NCBI RefSeq assembly: GCF_028288225.1 | Contig: NZ_JAQBOC010000045.1 | Coordinates: 1-64,000 of the forward strand | DNA: 64,000 nucleotides | Direction of reading: 5' to 3' | DNA from: Mucilaginibacter sp. | GTDB lineage: Bacteria; Bacteroidota; Bacteroidia; Sphingobacteriales; Sphingobacteriaceae | In this document: positions 19,156 to 28,108 of the stretch, in pieces | How positions within the stretch are numbered: position 1 is the stretch's first letter | Layout of the letters: each line of letters begins with the position of its first letter | Notes under the pieces: generated by a model | What the model was told of the DNA's origin: nothing | Databases searched by the model: none | Seen by the model: only the letters and a program-made list of their open reading frames with translations | Made by a program: the position numbers and the translations under genes

Positions 19156-19188
19156 AGATTTGACAACTTTTTAAAAGTTGTCAAATCT
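19156..19188 (+). terminator. Dispersed palindromic hairpin, probable ettA terminator
   Basis: AGATTTGACAACTTTT (19156-19171) and AAAAGTTGTCAAATCT (19173-19188) form a 16-bp perfect inverted repeat 11 nt after the ettA stop. A closely related element with the same AGGATTAGAT flank, in opposite orientation, lies at 62961-62999, so it is a repeat family as well as a likely terminator. Confidence 0.75.
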
Positions 19189-19234
19189 AATCCTACATTT
19201 AGAACTAAAATTTCTTCGTGCGGTTAAATTGATA

Positions 19235-19794
19235 ATGAAGTACAAACATAACCTAAGCACACTTCTGATTATCTCCCTAATATTTTTGAGTGTAAAATCC
19301 CATAGCCAGGCCCGCAGCGGGATTGGCTTTGCCTATGGCCCTAACAAGCCTTTTTCCAATGAGTACAACTGGGCAGCGGTTTCCAGGTGCTTGGTAATAT
19401 AACCCTAAGTGATAAATGGGCTATGGTTCCAAATTTTGGATGCGACAGGCTGAATTCTAAGAACAGGATGTATTATGATCCCGCTAGTTTTAATAACAGA
19501 AGAGCATTAAATATCGACTTGTTTTACCTGGGCGCAATGGGTAAATATTGCTTTAACAAATACGTTTTCGCAAAAGCCGGCCCCATACTTTACGCAGGCG
19601 GTGGAAATGAAGACATAGCTGCATTAGGCATTGGCGGCACGGCGGCCGGTGGCATTAATTTAATTCTCGACAGGCACAACACTATTGAGGCATCATTGTA
19701 TACCACGGTAATAAATATAGAATCGACAAGTAATGGAATTACCCCGGTAGCCGGGTTAAAGTTTGCTTATGTTTTTAATTTTAGGGGTGAGTAG
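19235..19794 (+). pseudogene. Outer-membrane beta-barrel-type protein, frameshifted
   Basis: An ATG at 19235 opens a signal peptide (LSTLLIISLIFLSVKSHSQ) and a mature start ARSGIGFAYGPNKPF. The frame breaks near 19375-19382, where GCAGCGGTTTCC seems to have lost one G. It continues in the next frame as GFQVLGNITLSDKW to a C-terminus ending AYVFNFRGE. The joined product would be about 186 residues, with alternating hydrophobic strands ending in an aromatic-rich strand, as in small outer-membrane barrels. Only this single-base defect is visible, so a sequencing error is possible. Family not identified. Confidence 0.7.
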
Positions 19795-19930
19795 CAGGGG
19801 TTTTTATAACCAGTTTCTGATCCTATGGGAGAGCCAATATCGGTAGCAAAAACAATGAAGAAAGATTTTAGGAACGTAATAATAATTCCATATTTGTTTT
19901 ATTTATATATTCGGTCAAATAAACCCCCTT

Positions 19931-20644
19931 ATGCTACAAAAAAACCTTACGCTAATTTTACTTGGTATTGCCCTGGTATTTTTCTCAGAAGCTTCGTTGG
20001 CACAATTCCCTGGTATGCAACAGGTAAGGACCCAAATGAATAACCAGTTTATAAACCAGCAAATGAACATGATGATGCGCATGAACATGTCAATGCGCTC
20101 AAGAGCAAGTAATTCGAGTAAAATACCCGGGGCTGAAAACGAGTACACCTATAAGGTGGTTATGAAAGATGGCCCCCAACAAACGATAACTTCATACATT
20201 TATTTTGATACTTTGCAGAAAAAAAGTTACCTGCTGCTTGTTGATAAGCGTTACCCAAGATCCGACACTGCACATCGGAAAGTAAAAATATATTCCACCC
20301 AAACTATCAGCATTTCGCGTGATGTAACGCCATCCAATCCCGACGATTCAGCTAAGCAGGTATGGTTTGATGGCATGGCTACCGATAGCTGCTGGCTGTT
20401 CCACGCCATAAAAGGCAAAATCAATTTATATTCGTTTGTGAGTGAATTTGGCAACTCGTATCTCTTCGATCCTTCCACAATCGCTGCCGTACAATATGGT
20501 ACAAGCGTTATGGGAAAGTTTGAGCCAGATGCATTAAAAGCATTTATCGGCAATGACGAAAAGGCAATGAAATATTTTGATAAAAAGGATTATTTTGATG
20601 CAGTGAAAAGATATAATAAGGATGCTGCAAAATTACCAGACTAA
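19931..20644 (+). CDS. Secreted hypothetical protein
   Basis: This 237-residue protein has a signal peptide (residues 1-24, cleavage after SLAQ). A Gln/Asn/Met-rich segment (about 28-58, with repeated MNM/MRM) follows, then a beta-rich domain. The C-terminal part includes DEKAMKYFDKKDYFDAVKRYN, which looks like a single TPR-like helical pair. No lipobox. I do not recognise the family. It stands between the frameshifted barrel gene and the convergent GH97 gene, so it is probably monocistronic. Confidence 0.8.
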   Translation: MLQKNLTLILLGIALVFFSEASLAQFPGMQQVRTQMNNQFINQQMNMMMRMNMSMRSRASNSSKIPGAENEYTYKVVMKDGPQQTITSYIYFDTLQKKSYLLLVDKRYPRSDTAHRKVKIYSTQTISISRDVTPSNPDDSAKQVWFDGMATDSCWLFHAIKGKINLYSFVSEFGNSYLFDPSTIAAVQYGTSVMGKFEPDALKAFIGNDEKAMKYFDKKDYFDAVKRYNKDAAKLPD

Positions 20645-20819
20645 ATTGAAATTTTAACGTACGGACCACATGAGGAATGTCCTTTTATCCGGATTATCCT
20701 TTGATAAATATATAATGTATGTAGTTTTCTAAAGACTTTCGACGTGAAAAATGATCCCGCCGGGACTACTGCTATATGTTTAATGGTTAATAAATAAGAT
20801 AAAGTTTAACAACAAAAGG

Positions 20820-22796
20820 TTATTCTTTTACCAGTTTTATTAAAAAACCTCCGCCGGGTGCAAGGTGTATTTTAATTATATCATCTTTTTTTATGCTGAT
20901 ATCATTTAAAATATAATCGGCAGCATAGCGGTCAGCATTTACGCCATCTTTGCAAATTGTGGCTTTATAGCTACCGGAGGCATCAAGAAAATCAAATTTA
21001 ACAGCTACATCCCTTGGCGTCCAGTTACTCATACCAGCAATAAACCAGTTATTGCCTTTTTGCCTTGCTGTAACTATATATTCTCCCACCTTTCCGTCTA
21101 ATACATTTGTTTGGTCCCACGTAGTTGGGATGCTGCCCAGCAGCTCCATAAATTTAGGTTCCAGCCATGCCTGCGACGGATTGCCGGAAAATATTTCCAT
21201 CGGGTTATCATATACAACAAACATTGCAAGCTGATGGCAACGTGTGCCCTGACTCATCACCATGCCTTCAATTGGCCTGAATCCTTTTTTGGTAGCATTA
21301 TTTAAGATACCCGGCTCGTAATCAAATGATCCTGCCAGCATTCGCGTAAATGGCAGCGTTACATCATGGTTAGGTGATGCTTTATCACTTCCAATATTAT
21401 TTTCAGAGCCAAGCACGCCTTCTCTTGTAACATTATTTGGAAACGTTCGGTTAAACCCTTTTGGTGGATAAGCGCCGTGGTACATGATCATAATATGATG
21501 CTCTGCACAGGCCTTCGCAATCCGGTAATAAAAATTAACCATCTTTTGATCATCTCTATCCATAAAATCTGTCATGATAAAATCAACGCCCCATTTATTA
21601 AACTGGTTTAAGGCGCTCTCAAGCTGCCTGTCTAAAGTATGGGCCAATGTCCACATGCTTATTTTAATCCCCTTTTCTTTTGCGTACGCAACTATCGTAT
21701 CCATTTTAATAGCAGGATTAATTTTAAAAAAGTCCAGGTTATCACTCCAGCCTGCATCCATCATTATCCTGTCGAATCCAAACCTTTTTGCAAAATCAAT
21801 ATAATATTTATAAGACGCAGTATTAACGCCCGACCTGAAAGACACATTGAAAAGGTTAACGTTAATGGTCCATTCATCTGTTCCCTTGCCTGGCCGTACC
21901 CAGGAGGCATCACCAATTCTGGAAGGGGAGGCGAGCCGGTAAACAATATCATTGGAAGGTAATTGCCTGTCTTCATCAGCAAGCATTAATACACGCCATG
22001 GAAAGGTTCTTGTACCTTTTGTTTTTGCTATGTAGTCTGCTCTTTTTGTAACTAACGATTGCGGGTATTCGCCACCGGTCATTTTTTCTTCGAGGGGATA
22101 TGGTGCAAATACTGCTTTTAAAACGGCTGATCCGGTTCCGCTTAAAAACATTCCCGGGTAATCTTCCAGGTCTGATTCCATAATGGCAATTTTTGGATTA
22201 GCTGGCGGCGCTACCAGTACAGGCGTATAACCAACCTCTGTATTTTCAATTGAATGAAGTTTCCTTAACGGATATAATTCTTCAAAGCTTGTATGAAAAA
22301 TATCGGCATCATCCCTTTTATGTATTGCGGGAAAATAGGCCGCTGAAGATTCTAAAAAATGAAATGATGCAACTTCATTTTGTACCGTAATAGAATCTTT
22401 AAATGATGTAGAAAACCGGTAAGCAACACCATCATCATATACGCGGAATTCTACCTTATAAGGTTTTCTGAATGCTATCGATATTAAATTATAATCATCT
22501 TTAATCTTTTTTCTTTTTTCTGGTACAGGAGAAATAATTTCAGCAGTGACCGATTTTGATACATGCGATTTAATACTGTTATTAAATGAGAAACTTTGAT
22601 TGTTACTTAATAACATGTCGGCCTCCGAGGGTCTCAACACTATTACACCATTTACATAGATGCAGTAATTCAGATTTTTTTTCATCCAAATTTTTACACA
22701 TATTTTTCCAGAAGGAGAACAAACAGACAATGTATCTGCACATGTTGCATTGAAAGCGAAACATAAAAGAATTACAGCTGGCAAATACTTTTTCAT
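20820..22796 (-). CDS. Glycoside hydrolase family 97 (alpha-glucosidase/alpha-galactosidase type)
   Basis: The 658 residues have a signal peptide (about 1-20), a GH97 N-terminal beta-sandwich (to about 280), a TIM barrel (DRIMMDAGWSDNLDF, WGVDFIMTDFMDRDDQ, MIMYHGAYPPKGFNRTFPN, REGVLGSEN) and a C-terminal beta domain. GH97 enzymes act in the periplasm on alpha-glycosides and bind calcium. The family contains inverting (SusB-like) and retaining members. The Asp in TDFMDRDD lies where I expect the retaining nucleophile, hinting at alpha-galactosidase activity, but this is inference. No SusC/SusD pair is adjacent. Confidence 0.93.
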   Translation of the reverse strand: MKKYLPAVILLCFAFNATCADTLSVCSPSGKICVKIWMKKNLNYCIYVNGVIVLRPSEADMLLSNNQSFSFNNSIKSHVSKSVTAEIISPVPEKRKKIKDDYNLISIAFRKPYKVEFRVYDDGVAYRFSTSFKDSITVQNEVASFHFLESSAAYFPAIHKRDDADIFHTSFEELYPLRKLHSIENTEVGYTPVLVAPPANPKIAIMESDLEDYPGMFLSGTGSAVLKAVFAPYPLEEKMTGGEYPQSLVTKRADYIAKTKGTRTFPWRVLMLADEDRQLPSNDIVYRLASPSRIGDASWVRPGKGTDEWTINVNLFNVSFRSGVNTASYKYYIDFAKRFGFDRIMMDAGWSDNLDFFKINPAIKMDTIVAYAKEKGIKISMWTLAHTLDRQLESALNQFNKWGVDFIMTDFMDRDDQKMVNFYYRIAKACAEHHIMIMYHGAYPPKGFNRTFPNNVTREGVLGSENNIGSDKASPNHDVTLPFTRMLAGSFDYEPGILNNATKKGFRPIEGMVMSQGTRCHQLAMFVVYDNPMEIFSGNPSQAWLEPKFMELLGSIPTTWDQTNVLDGKVGEYIVTARQKGNNWFIAGMSNWTPRDVAVKFDFLDASGSYKATICKDGVNADRYAADYILNDISIKKDDIIKIHLAPGGGFLIKLVKE

Positions 22797-22889
22797 ATAA
22801 TTTAATGATAACCTTATAAAGTGGAATAGTTAATAAATGTAGTTAATGTTATAGAAAAATGAGCACCTCGGATTTGAATTAAGGCTGCC

Positions 22890-22926
22890 CAAAACAAAAA
22901 ATGCCACCCAAAACCGGATGGCATTT
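22890..22926 (-). terminator. Rho-independent terminator of the M13 peptidase gene
   Basis: AAATGCCACCC (22899-22909) pairs with GGATGGCATTT (22916-22926) with one mismatch. On the minus strand the stem is followed by TTTTTGTTTT. Confidence 0.85.
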
Positions 22927-22946
22927 ACATTATCTATTGATTACAA

Positions 22947-24995
22947 TTACCAAACCTTCACTCTATCCTTTTCTTCACGGTACATTTTATCGCCGGGTTT
23001 TATATTAAAGGCTTTATAAAATTCGGGCATGTTTGACACAGGGCCGATAACACGATACATTGGTGGTGAGTGCGGGTCAACGTTAATTAACATTCGTGTT
23101 ATCTCATCACTTCTTTTTGAACGCCATACTTGTGCACATGAAAGGAAAAAACGCTGATCGGGTGTAAAGCCATCTATTTTAGTGTTACCCTTTCCTTGTG
23201 CCGTATTTTTAAATGCCTGGTAAGCGATAGCCAAACCGCCGATATCAGCAAGATTTTCTCCCTGGGTTAAGCTGCCGTTTACATGTACTCCGTTTAAAAC
23301 GGTGAACTGATCATACTGATTGATCATTACTTGCACCTTACTTTTAAATCTTGAAGCGTCATCAGCGGTCCACCAATCTTTCAGGTTGCCATCTTTATCA
23401 TACTGCCGACCCTGATCATCAAAGCCATGGGTCATTTCGTGACCAATCACCAAACCAATTGCTCCATAATTAATGGCGTCATCAGCATCTTCATCAAAAA
23501 AAGGATATTGCAATATGCCAGCAGGGAAAACTATCTCGTTAAAAGTTGGGTTATAATAGGCATTTACTGTAGGCGGCGTCATGGTCCATTCAGATCTGTC
23601 AACCGATTTATTAACCTTTTTTATCATCTCTTTATAATCGTGCTTAGCTATAGCCTGCAGGTTATTATAAAAGGCATCTTTGTTAATGTCAACGTCGTCA
23701 TAATTCTTCCACTTATCAGGGTATCCTATTTTTTTGGTGAAGATGTCCAGCTTTTCAATCGCACGTTTTTTAGTTTCGGATCCCATCCAATCCAATTTTT
23801 CAATGCGTTCATGATATACTTTTTGCAGATTATTTACTAAGTCGAGCATCCGTTTTTTTGCTTCGGGAGTAAAATATTTTTCAACATAAAGCTGACCCAG
23901 CAGTTCGCCTAATCCGCCATCAACGCGGTCAACAATTGTTTTCCAGCGCTCCTTTTGTATTTTCTGTCCATTTAATGTTTTTCCATAGAACTGGAAATGG
24001 GCGTCCACGAATTTTTTACTTAGTGACGATGCCGCACCATCCAAAACGCCGAAAGCCGCTTTATCTTTCCATACAGTAACAGGCACGGTTTTTAACAAGC
24101 TATCCAAAGCCTTGTAATAGCGGGGCTGTCCAACCAAAACGGTATCGGTTTTTAAATCCATGCGTTCAAAAGCGTCAGCCAGGTCAATATCAGGTACCTG
24201 CTTTTGAAAATCGGCAACCGCAAGCTTATTATAGTTTTTTACAGGGTCGCGCAGCTCAACCGGGCTTAAATGCGAATTAGCTATTGCTGTTTCCAGCTTT
24301 AAGATCCCGTCGGCTTTGTTTGCGGCAACTTTTGCATCCGAACCAGTTAATGTAAACAGTTTGGTTATATATTTAACATATTCATCCCTGATCTTCTTTG
24401 ATGCCGAATCGGTTTTTGTATAGTAACCTTTCTCGGGCAGGGTTATGCCTGTCTGGTCAAAATGAGCGGCGTTTTTATTACTGATCCTGTCATCCGGAGA
24501 AACATAAAATCCAAATAAAAAGCCATCGCCATTCTTGTAACCATCGGCAGCCAATTTTAAAAGGCCCTTATAATCTGTTATAGCATCAATTTTTGCCAGC
24601 AATGGCTTAACGGGTTCATAATCCAGCTTTTCAATGGTGGCGGTGTCCATCCCGCTTTTATACAGGTCGGCTACTTTTTGCTCCTTGCTGCCTGCCGGGT
24701 TATCGTCAACAGACACATCGTCGAGTATGCTGTGCAGGTGCTTTTGATTGTCGTTGTAAAGTATATTGCCCAATCCCCAGCTGCTTTCATTCCCGGGGAT
24801 CTTAGTGTCTTTTATCCATTTGCCATTGGCGTATAAAAAGAAGTTTTCTCCGGGCTTTACCGTAGTATCCATTCCTGTTTTGTCGAAAAATACGGTGCGT
24901 TTAGGCAAGTCAGCCGATTGATCTTTTTGGGATTGTTTACATCCCGCCGCAATAAACACAGGCACAGCAAACAAAAGGTATTTTACTAATTTCAT
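22947..24995 (-). CDS. M13 family zinc metallopeptidase, lipoprotein (PepO/neprilysin type)
   Basis: The 682 residues start with a lipoprotein signal (FIAAGC, Cys19). The Peptidase_M13_N domain (about 42-430) is followed by the catalytic domain. The zinc motif HEMTH lies at 519-523 with GENLADIGG (Glu580) supplying the third ligand. NAYYNPTFNEIVFPAG just before is the conserved substrate-binding stretch. The C-terminal region with YRVIGPVSNMPEF and the final VKVW are typical. It is anchored in the envelope and cleaves oligopeptides. It is monocistronic with its own terminator. Confidence 0.95.
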   Translation of the reverse strand: MKLVKYLLFAVPVFIAAGCKQSQKDQSADLPKRTVFFDKTGMDTTVKPGENFFLYANGKWIKDTKIPGNESSWGLGNILYNDNQKHLHSILDDVSVDDNPAGSKEQKVADLYKSGMDTATIEKLDYEPVKPLLAKIDAITDYKGLLKLAADGYKNGDGFLFGFYVSPDDRISNKNAAHFDQTGITLPEKGYYTKTDSASKKIRDEYVKYITKLFTLTGSDAKVAANKADGILKLETAIANSHLSPVELRDPVKNYNKLAVADFQKQVPDIDLADAFERMDLKTDTVLVGQPRYYKALDSLLKTVPVTVWKDKAAFGVLDGAASSLSKKFVDAHFQFYGKTLNGQKIQKERWKTIVDRVDGGLGELLGQLYVEKYFTPEAKKRMLDLVNNLQKVYHERIEKLDWMGSETKKRAIEKLDIFTKKIGYPDKWKNYDDVDINKDAFYNNLQAIAKHDYKEMIKKVNKSVDRSEWTMTPPTVNAYYNPTFNEIVFPAGILQYPFFDEDADDAINYGAIGLVIGHEMTHGFDDQGRQYDKDGNLKDWWTADDASRFKSKVQVMINQYDQFTVLNGVHVNGSLTQGENLADIGGLAIAYQAFKNTAQGKGNTKIDGFTPDQRFFLSCAQVWRSKRSDEITRMLINVDPHSPPMYRVIGPVSNMPEFYKAFNIKPGDKMYREEKDRVKVW

Positions 24996-25134
24996 AATTT
25001 AGGTTTTATATGATAAAGATATGTTTTTTTGTGATTACCCCGATTGTAGACGATTTCACCGATTTTAATTTGGTGATATGCTACAGGCTTTTCTCCATCT
25101 TCAAATTTTCAAAAAACACCTCATCAAATTTCCC

Positions 25135-25170
25135 TCATCCGCACATCTGCACATCCTTCATCCGCACATC
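25135..25170. repeat. Direct word repeat TCATCCGCACATC
   Basis: TCATCCGCACATC occurs at 25135-25147 and 25158-25170, joined by TGCACATCCT. It is a lone-arm word array in the gap between the divergent M13 and YkuK-like genes. The surrounding 300 nt (24996-25304) hold no supported gene; a 62-codon open frame there is low-complexity. Confidence 0.6.
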
Positions 25171-25304
25171 CACCCCCAACCTGTTAATATTCAGCTAAAT
25201 GTTAACAAATAAATCACATTGTATTGACGTTTATATGGAACGTTATCGCTTATTTTTATAGACCGTAAAAAGGTCAGCTAAAATTTAACCCTAAAAATAA
25301 ATTT

Positions 25305-25778
25305 ATGACCTGGAGAAAATTTAGCGGCGAGATCATTAATTCGCCCATTTTAGAAGAAGTAGAAAAGGCCATTGAAAGGGAAGCCGACCTTGGCAACAAG
25401 CTAAAAGTATGTATTGGTACCGATTCGCAGGTAAAAGGCACAGTAACTGATTTTGCAACTGTAATTGTTTTTTTACGTGAGCAGCGCGGCGGATTCATGT
25501 TTATCCACCAGGAGCGTACCTCACAAAAAATGAGCATCAAAGAAAGAATGCTTTCCGAAGTGCAGAAATCAATTGATATTGCCTACAAGCTTTGCGACTT
25601 GCTGGACCTGTATGATGTTGACCTTGAAGTACATGCCGACATTAACACCAACCCGATGTTTAAATCGAACCAGGCCTTGCACGAGGCTATGGGTTACATT
25701 TTAAGTATGGGTTTTGTTTTTAAGGCTAAGCCCGAAGCATTTGCCAGTTCATACTGTGCAAATAAAATGGTTCAGTAA
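25305..25778 (+). CDS. YkuK-like RNase H-fold protein (DUF458)
   Basis: This 157-residue cytoplasmic protein matches the YkuK/DUF458 family, predicted to adopt an RNase H-like fold. The acidic IGTDSQVKGT near the N-terminus and EVHADINTNPMFKSNQALHEAMGYI in the second half are the recognisable family segments, with Asp residues in positions expected of metal ligands. The biochemical role is not established. It is followed by a promoter-like element and the next gene, so it is probably monocistronic. Confidence 0.85.
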   Translation: MTWRKFSGEIINSPILEEVEKAIEREADLGNKLKVCIGTDSQVKGTVTDFATVIVFLREQRGGFMFIHQERTSQKMSIKERMLSEVQKSIDIAYKLCDLLDLYDVDLEVHADINTNPMFKSNQALHEAMGYILSMGFVFKAKPEAFASSYCANKMVQ

Positions 25779-25805
25779 AATTGCTGAAAACAACTGCGGT
25801 GTATC

Positions 25806-25813
25806 TATATTTG
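25806..25813 (+). promoter_or_regulatory. -7 promoter element (TATATTTG) before the sulfurtransferase
   Basis: TATATTTG matches TAnnTTTG. A TTG at 25781-25783 lies 22 nt upstream, slightly longer than the usual spacing. The predicted transcript would include the inverted word array at 25832-25920. Confidence 0.4.
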
Positions 25814-25831
25814 ATATTTATATGGAAGAAG

Positions 25832-25920
25832 AGTCAGGAATCAAGAGGTCAAGAATCAAGATAAGAAGGTGAAATAAGCCGGTTTTCTTCTTGATTCTTG
25901 ACTTCCTGATTCTTGCTTCA
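25832..25920. repeat. Inverted word array (AAGAATCAAG type)
   Basis: The left arm has TCAGGAATCAAGAGGTCAAG, and the right arm TTCTTGATTCTTGAC and TTCCTGATTCTTG. A perfect 14-bp stem is GTCAAGAATCAAGA (25848-25861) with TCTTGATTCTTGAC (25889-25902). Beyond it the words continue but are permuted. It lies in the leader of the sulfurtransferase gene. Confidence 0.8.
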
Positions 25921-25945
25921 AATTCTACTAACTAAATATCAAGCT

Positions 25946-26785
25946 ATGTCACCACTAATTGAAATCAACGATCCGGCTTTTGCCGGCGCTAATACCATTC
26001 TTATCGATGCCCGCGGAGGGCAGGATTCCTATCAGCGTTACCTGGCCGGGCACTTAAAAAATGCCATTTATTCCGATCTTGACCAACACCTGGCAGCTAA
26101 AGTTACTGATGCCGCTATAGGTGGAAGGCATCCTTTGCCGGCGGTTAAAAGTTTTTCAGCCTTATTAGGAAGCTGGGGCATTACCTCTGATAGCCGTGTA
26201 ATTATTTATGATGACAAGTCGGGTGCCTTTAGTGCTGCCAGGTTATGGTGGATGCTGAGATCATTGGGCCATGAGCAGGTACAGGTATTAAATGGGGGAG
26301 TGCAGGCAGCTGTTAAAGCGGGCGTAGTATTAAGCACTGATGCTTATACGCCAACACCCGTAAAACTTTACCATACACATGGTGATTATGCCGGTACAGT
26401 AGATATTGAAGAAACCGGAGCTGCTGCTCAGGATGAGAGGCGCTTAGTGATTGATGTGCGTGAAACACCACGATACCTTGGCCAAACAGAACCAATAGAC
26501 CTTATTGCAGGCCATATCCCGGGCTCGGTAAATCTGCCTTATATATTAAATTTAGATGCTGATGGCAAATATATGCCCGCCGAAATATTAAGAAGTATGT
26601 ATCTTGATGCTATAGGTGATGTAGCGCATGATGAAGTAATTGTGCATTGCGGATCAGGTGTTACAGCGTGTCATACACTTTTGGGGATGGCTTATGCCGG
26701 CATTACTGAACCTAGATTATATGTAGGCTCGTGGAGCGAATGGTCAAGAAGAGATTTGCCAATGGCAACGGGGAATAATAATTAG
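25946..26785 (+). CDS. sseA: Sulfurtransferase with two rhodanese domains (3-mercaptopyruvate type)
   Basis: The 279 residues from ATG 25946 form two rhodanese domains. The N-terminal one begins ILIDARGG and is inactive. The C-terminal one carries the catalytic loop HCGSGVTAC. CGSGVTA is the loop of mercaptopyruvate sulfurtransferases, while thiosulfate enzymes usually have CRKGVTA. The annotated start is chosen because the 11 codons upstream (from 25913) lie within the word array and are not protein-like. It transfers sulfur to cyanide or thiols in the cytoplasm. The gene symbol is tentative. Confidence 0.88.
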   Translation: MSPLIEINDPAFAGANTILIDARGGQDSYQRYLAGHLKNAIYSDLDQHLAAKVTDAAIGGRHPLPAVKSFSALLGSWGITSDSRVIIYDDKSGAFSAARLWWMLRSLGHEQVQVLNGGVQAAVKAGVVLSTDAYTPTPVKLYHTHGDYAGTVDIEETGAAAQDERRLVIDVRETPRYLGQTEPIDLIAGHIPGSVNLPYILNLDADGKYMPAEILRSMYLDAIGDVAHDEVIVHCGSGVTACHTLLGMAYAGITEPRLYVGSWSEWSRRDLPMATGNNN

Positions 26786-26897
26786 TGAATTGCTGAATTA
26801 GTTATTTAGTGAGTGATGTAAGGTTTGCTTAGTATAAATTACTAATTCGCTAATTCACTCCTTCACTAATTCAATAAATCACTCCTTCACTAATTAA
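26781..26897. repeat. Inverted word array (TTCACTAAT type) abutting the GNAT start codon
   Basis: The left arm (26781-26818) reads with words ATTAGTGAATTGCTGAATTAG and TTAGTGAGTGATG, and the right arm (26841-26897) with ACTAATTCGCTAATTCACTC, CTTCACTAATTCAATAAATC and CTCCTTCACTAATTAAA. Arms are mutual reverse complements in vocabulary but not in exact order. The right arm ends 2 nt before the next ATG. Confidence 0.8.
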
Positions 26898-26899
26898 AT

Positions 26900-27367
26900 A
26901 TGGAACAAATTACTACCAGGAAGGCGCAGTTAAGTGACCTCGGGATATTATTGAGTTTTGAGCAGGGAATTATTGAAGCAGAACGCCCGTTTGACCCGAC
27001 CATTAAAGAAGGCGAGGTTCATTATTATGATCTGGCGAAAATGATTGCTGCTTCAAATGTGGAAGTTATTGTAGCTGAGCTGAACGGAGAAGTGATAGGA
27101 TCAGGTTACGCACGTGTCGAAGATTCAAAAATCTACTTAAAACATTCAAGGCACGCCTATTTAGGCTTTATGTATGTAAAGCCGGCGCACCGGGGAAAAG
27201 GTGTGAATAATAAAGTTATTGAAGCGCTTAAGCAATGGTCCATCCTGCAAAACATAACCGAATTCAGGCTGGACGTTTACAATGATAACCTGCCTGCAAT
27301 TAAAGCATATGAAAAAGCCGGCTTTAAAGGGCATATGTTAGAAATGCGGATGGGGTTAGGGGAATAA
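26900..27367 (+). CDS. GNAT family N-acetyltransferase
   Basis: This 155-residue protein has the GNAT fold. The acetyl-CoA pyrophosphate loop is visible as PAHRGKGVNNKVIEAL in motif A, preceded by the beta4 strand AYLGFMYVK and followed by EFRLDVYNDNLPAIKAYEKAGF, the classical motif B. The acceptor substrate is unknown. It lies after the sulfurtransferase on the same strand, but a long word array separates them, so cotranscription is uncertain. Confidence 0.92.
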   Translation: MEQITTRKAQLSDLGILLSFEQGIIEAERPFDPTIKEGEVHYYDLAKMIAASNVEVIVAELNGEVIGSGYARVEDSKIYLKHSRHAYLGFMYVKPAHRGKGVNNKVIEALKQWSILQNITEFRLDVYNDNLPAIKAYEKAGFKGHMLEMRMGLGE

Positions 27368-27407
27368 GAATCAGGACGCAAGAATCAAGATGCAAGAATT
27401 AAGAAAG
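27366..27407. repeat. Single-arm word array (AAGAATCAAG type)
   Basis: Words AAGAATCAGGACGC, AAGAATCAAGATGC and AAGAATTAAG begin at the GNAT stop codon. The vocabulary is that of 25832-25920, but no complementary arm follows. Confidence 0.65.
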
Positions 27408-27550
27408 TGATAATAATTAATCTGGCGGATGGAAACAAAGTATAAAACTGTTTAGTTATAAACAGCATTGCATATTTTTATCTTGAATCAAAATAATCCG
27501 ACTCTCAATTTTTATAAAACTATTCTTCCCGTAAATTCTTAACTCGCAAA

Positions 27551-28020
27551 GTGAAAACATACCTGGTAAAAACAGAACTGGCCATCCCGATAAGTTTAGA
27601 TGAAGCCTGGGATTTCTTCTCATCACCATTAAACCTGGCTAAAATTACCCCTAAGGAAATAAGCTTTGTGGTGACTTCAGATCAAACACCCGAAACAAAA
27701 TATATCCGGGTATGATCATTACCTATAAGATCTCGCCTTTATTGGGTATAAAAATGGACTGGATGACCGAGATAACCCATGTAAAGGAAGGTGAATATTT
27801 TGTTGATGAACAACGTTTTGGCCCTTATGCTTTATGGCATCATCAGCATCATTTTAAAGCTATAAAAGGCGGAGTGCTAATGAACGATATTTTATATTAC
27901 GCAATACCCTTAGGCTTCATAGGCCGGTTAGCCAATACCGTTTTAGTAGGCAAACAACTTAAACAGATCTTTGAATACAGGGAGAAGGCGATAAGGGAGA
28001 TGTTTGGAGAAATTAGTTGA
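27551..28020 (+). pseudogene. SRPBCC-domain protein gene with a single-base frameshift
   Basis: A GTG at 27551 begins VKTYLVKTELAIPISLDEAWDFFSSPLNL. The frame breaks near 27703, where ACAAAATATATCC needs one more A, and resumes as YPGMIITYKISPLLGIKMDW through FGPYALWHHQHHFKAI and YAIPLGFIGRLAN to the end. The joined product would be about 156 residues, a complete SRPBCC (START-like) ligand-binding domain protein of the type usually beside TIGR01777 epimerase and photolyase genes in Bacteroidota. One A-run error is the only lesion, so sequencing error is possible. The stop codon is supplied by the word array that follows. Confidence 0.75.
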
Positions 28021-28106
28021 TTAGGTTGGATTAAGTTAGATTGAGTTGAATAGGTTAGTAAGCCTATAACTTAATCAACCTATTCAACTCAATCAACCAT
28101 TCAACT
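28016..28106. repeat. Inverted word array (TTGATTAGG type) between convergent genes
   Basis: GATTGAGTTGAATAGGTT (28039-28056) pairs perfectly over 18 bp with AACCTATTCAACTCAATC (28077-28094), with a 20-nt loop and further related words outside. The left arm overlaps the stop codon of the SRPBCC gene, and the right arm ends 2 nt before the stop of the barrel gene. It may serve as a bidirectional terminator but lacks a clean T-run. Confidence 0.85.
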
Positions 28107-28108
28107 TC

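Noticed and set aside
19825..20043. 72-codon open frame before the secreted protein gene
   Set aside because: It overlaps the secreted protein gene in another frame; the product lacks a signal peptide or any recognisable pattern.
25010..25198. 62-codon open frame before the YkuK-like gene
   Set aside because: Its second half is the translated TCATCCGCACATC repeat; no coding bias.
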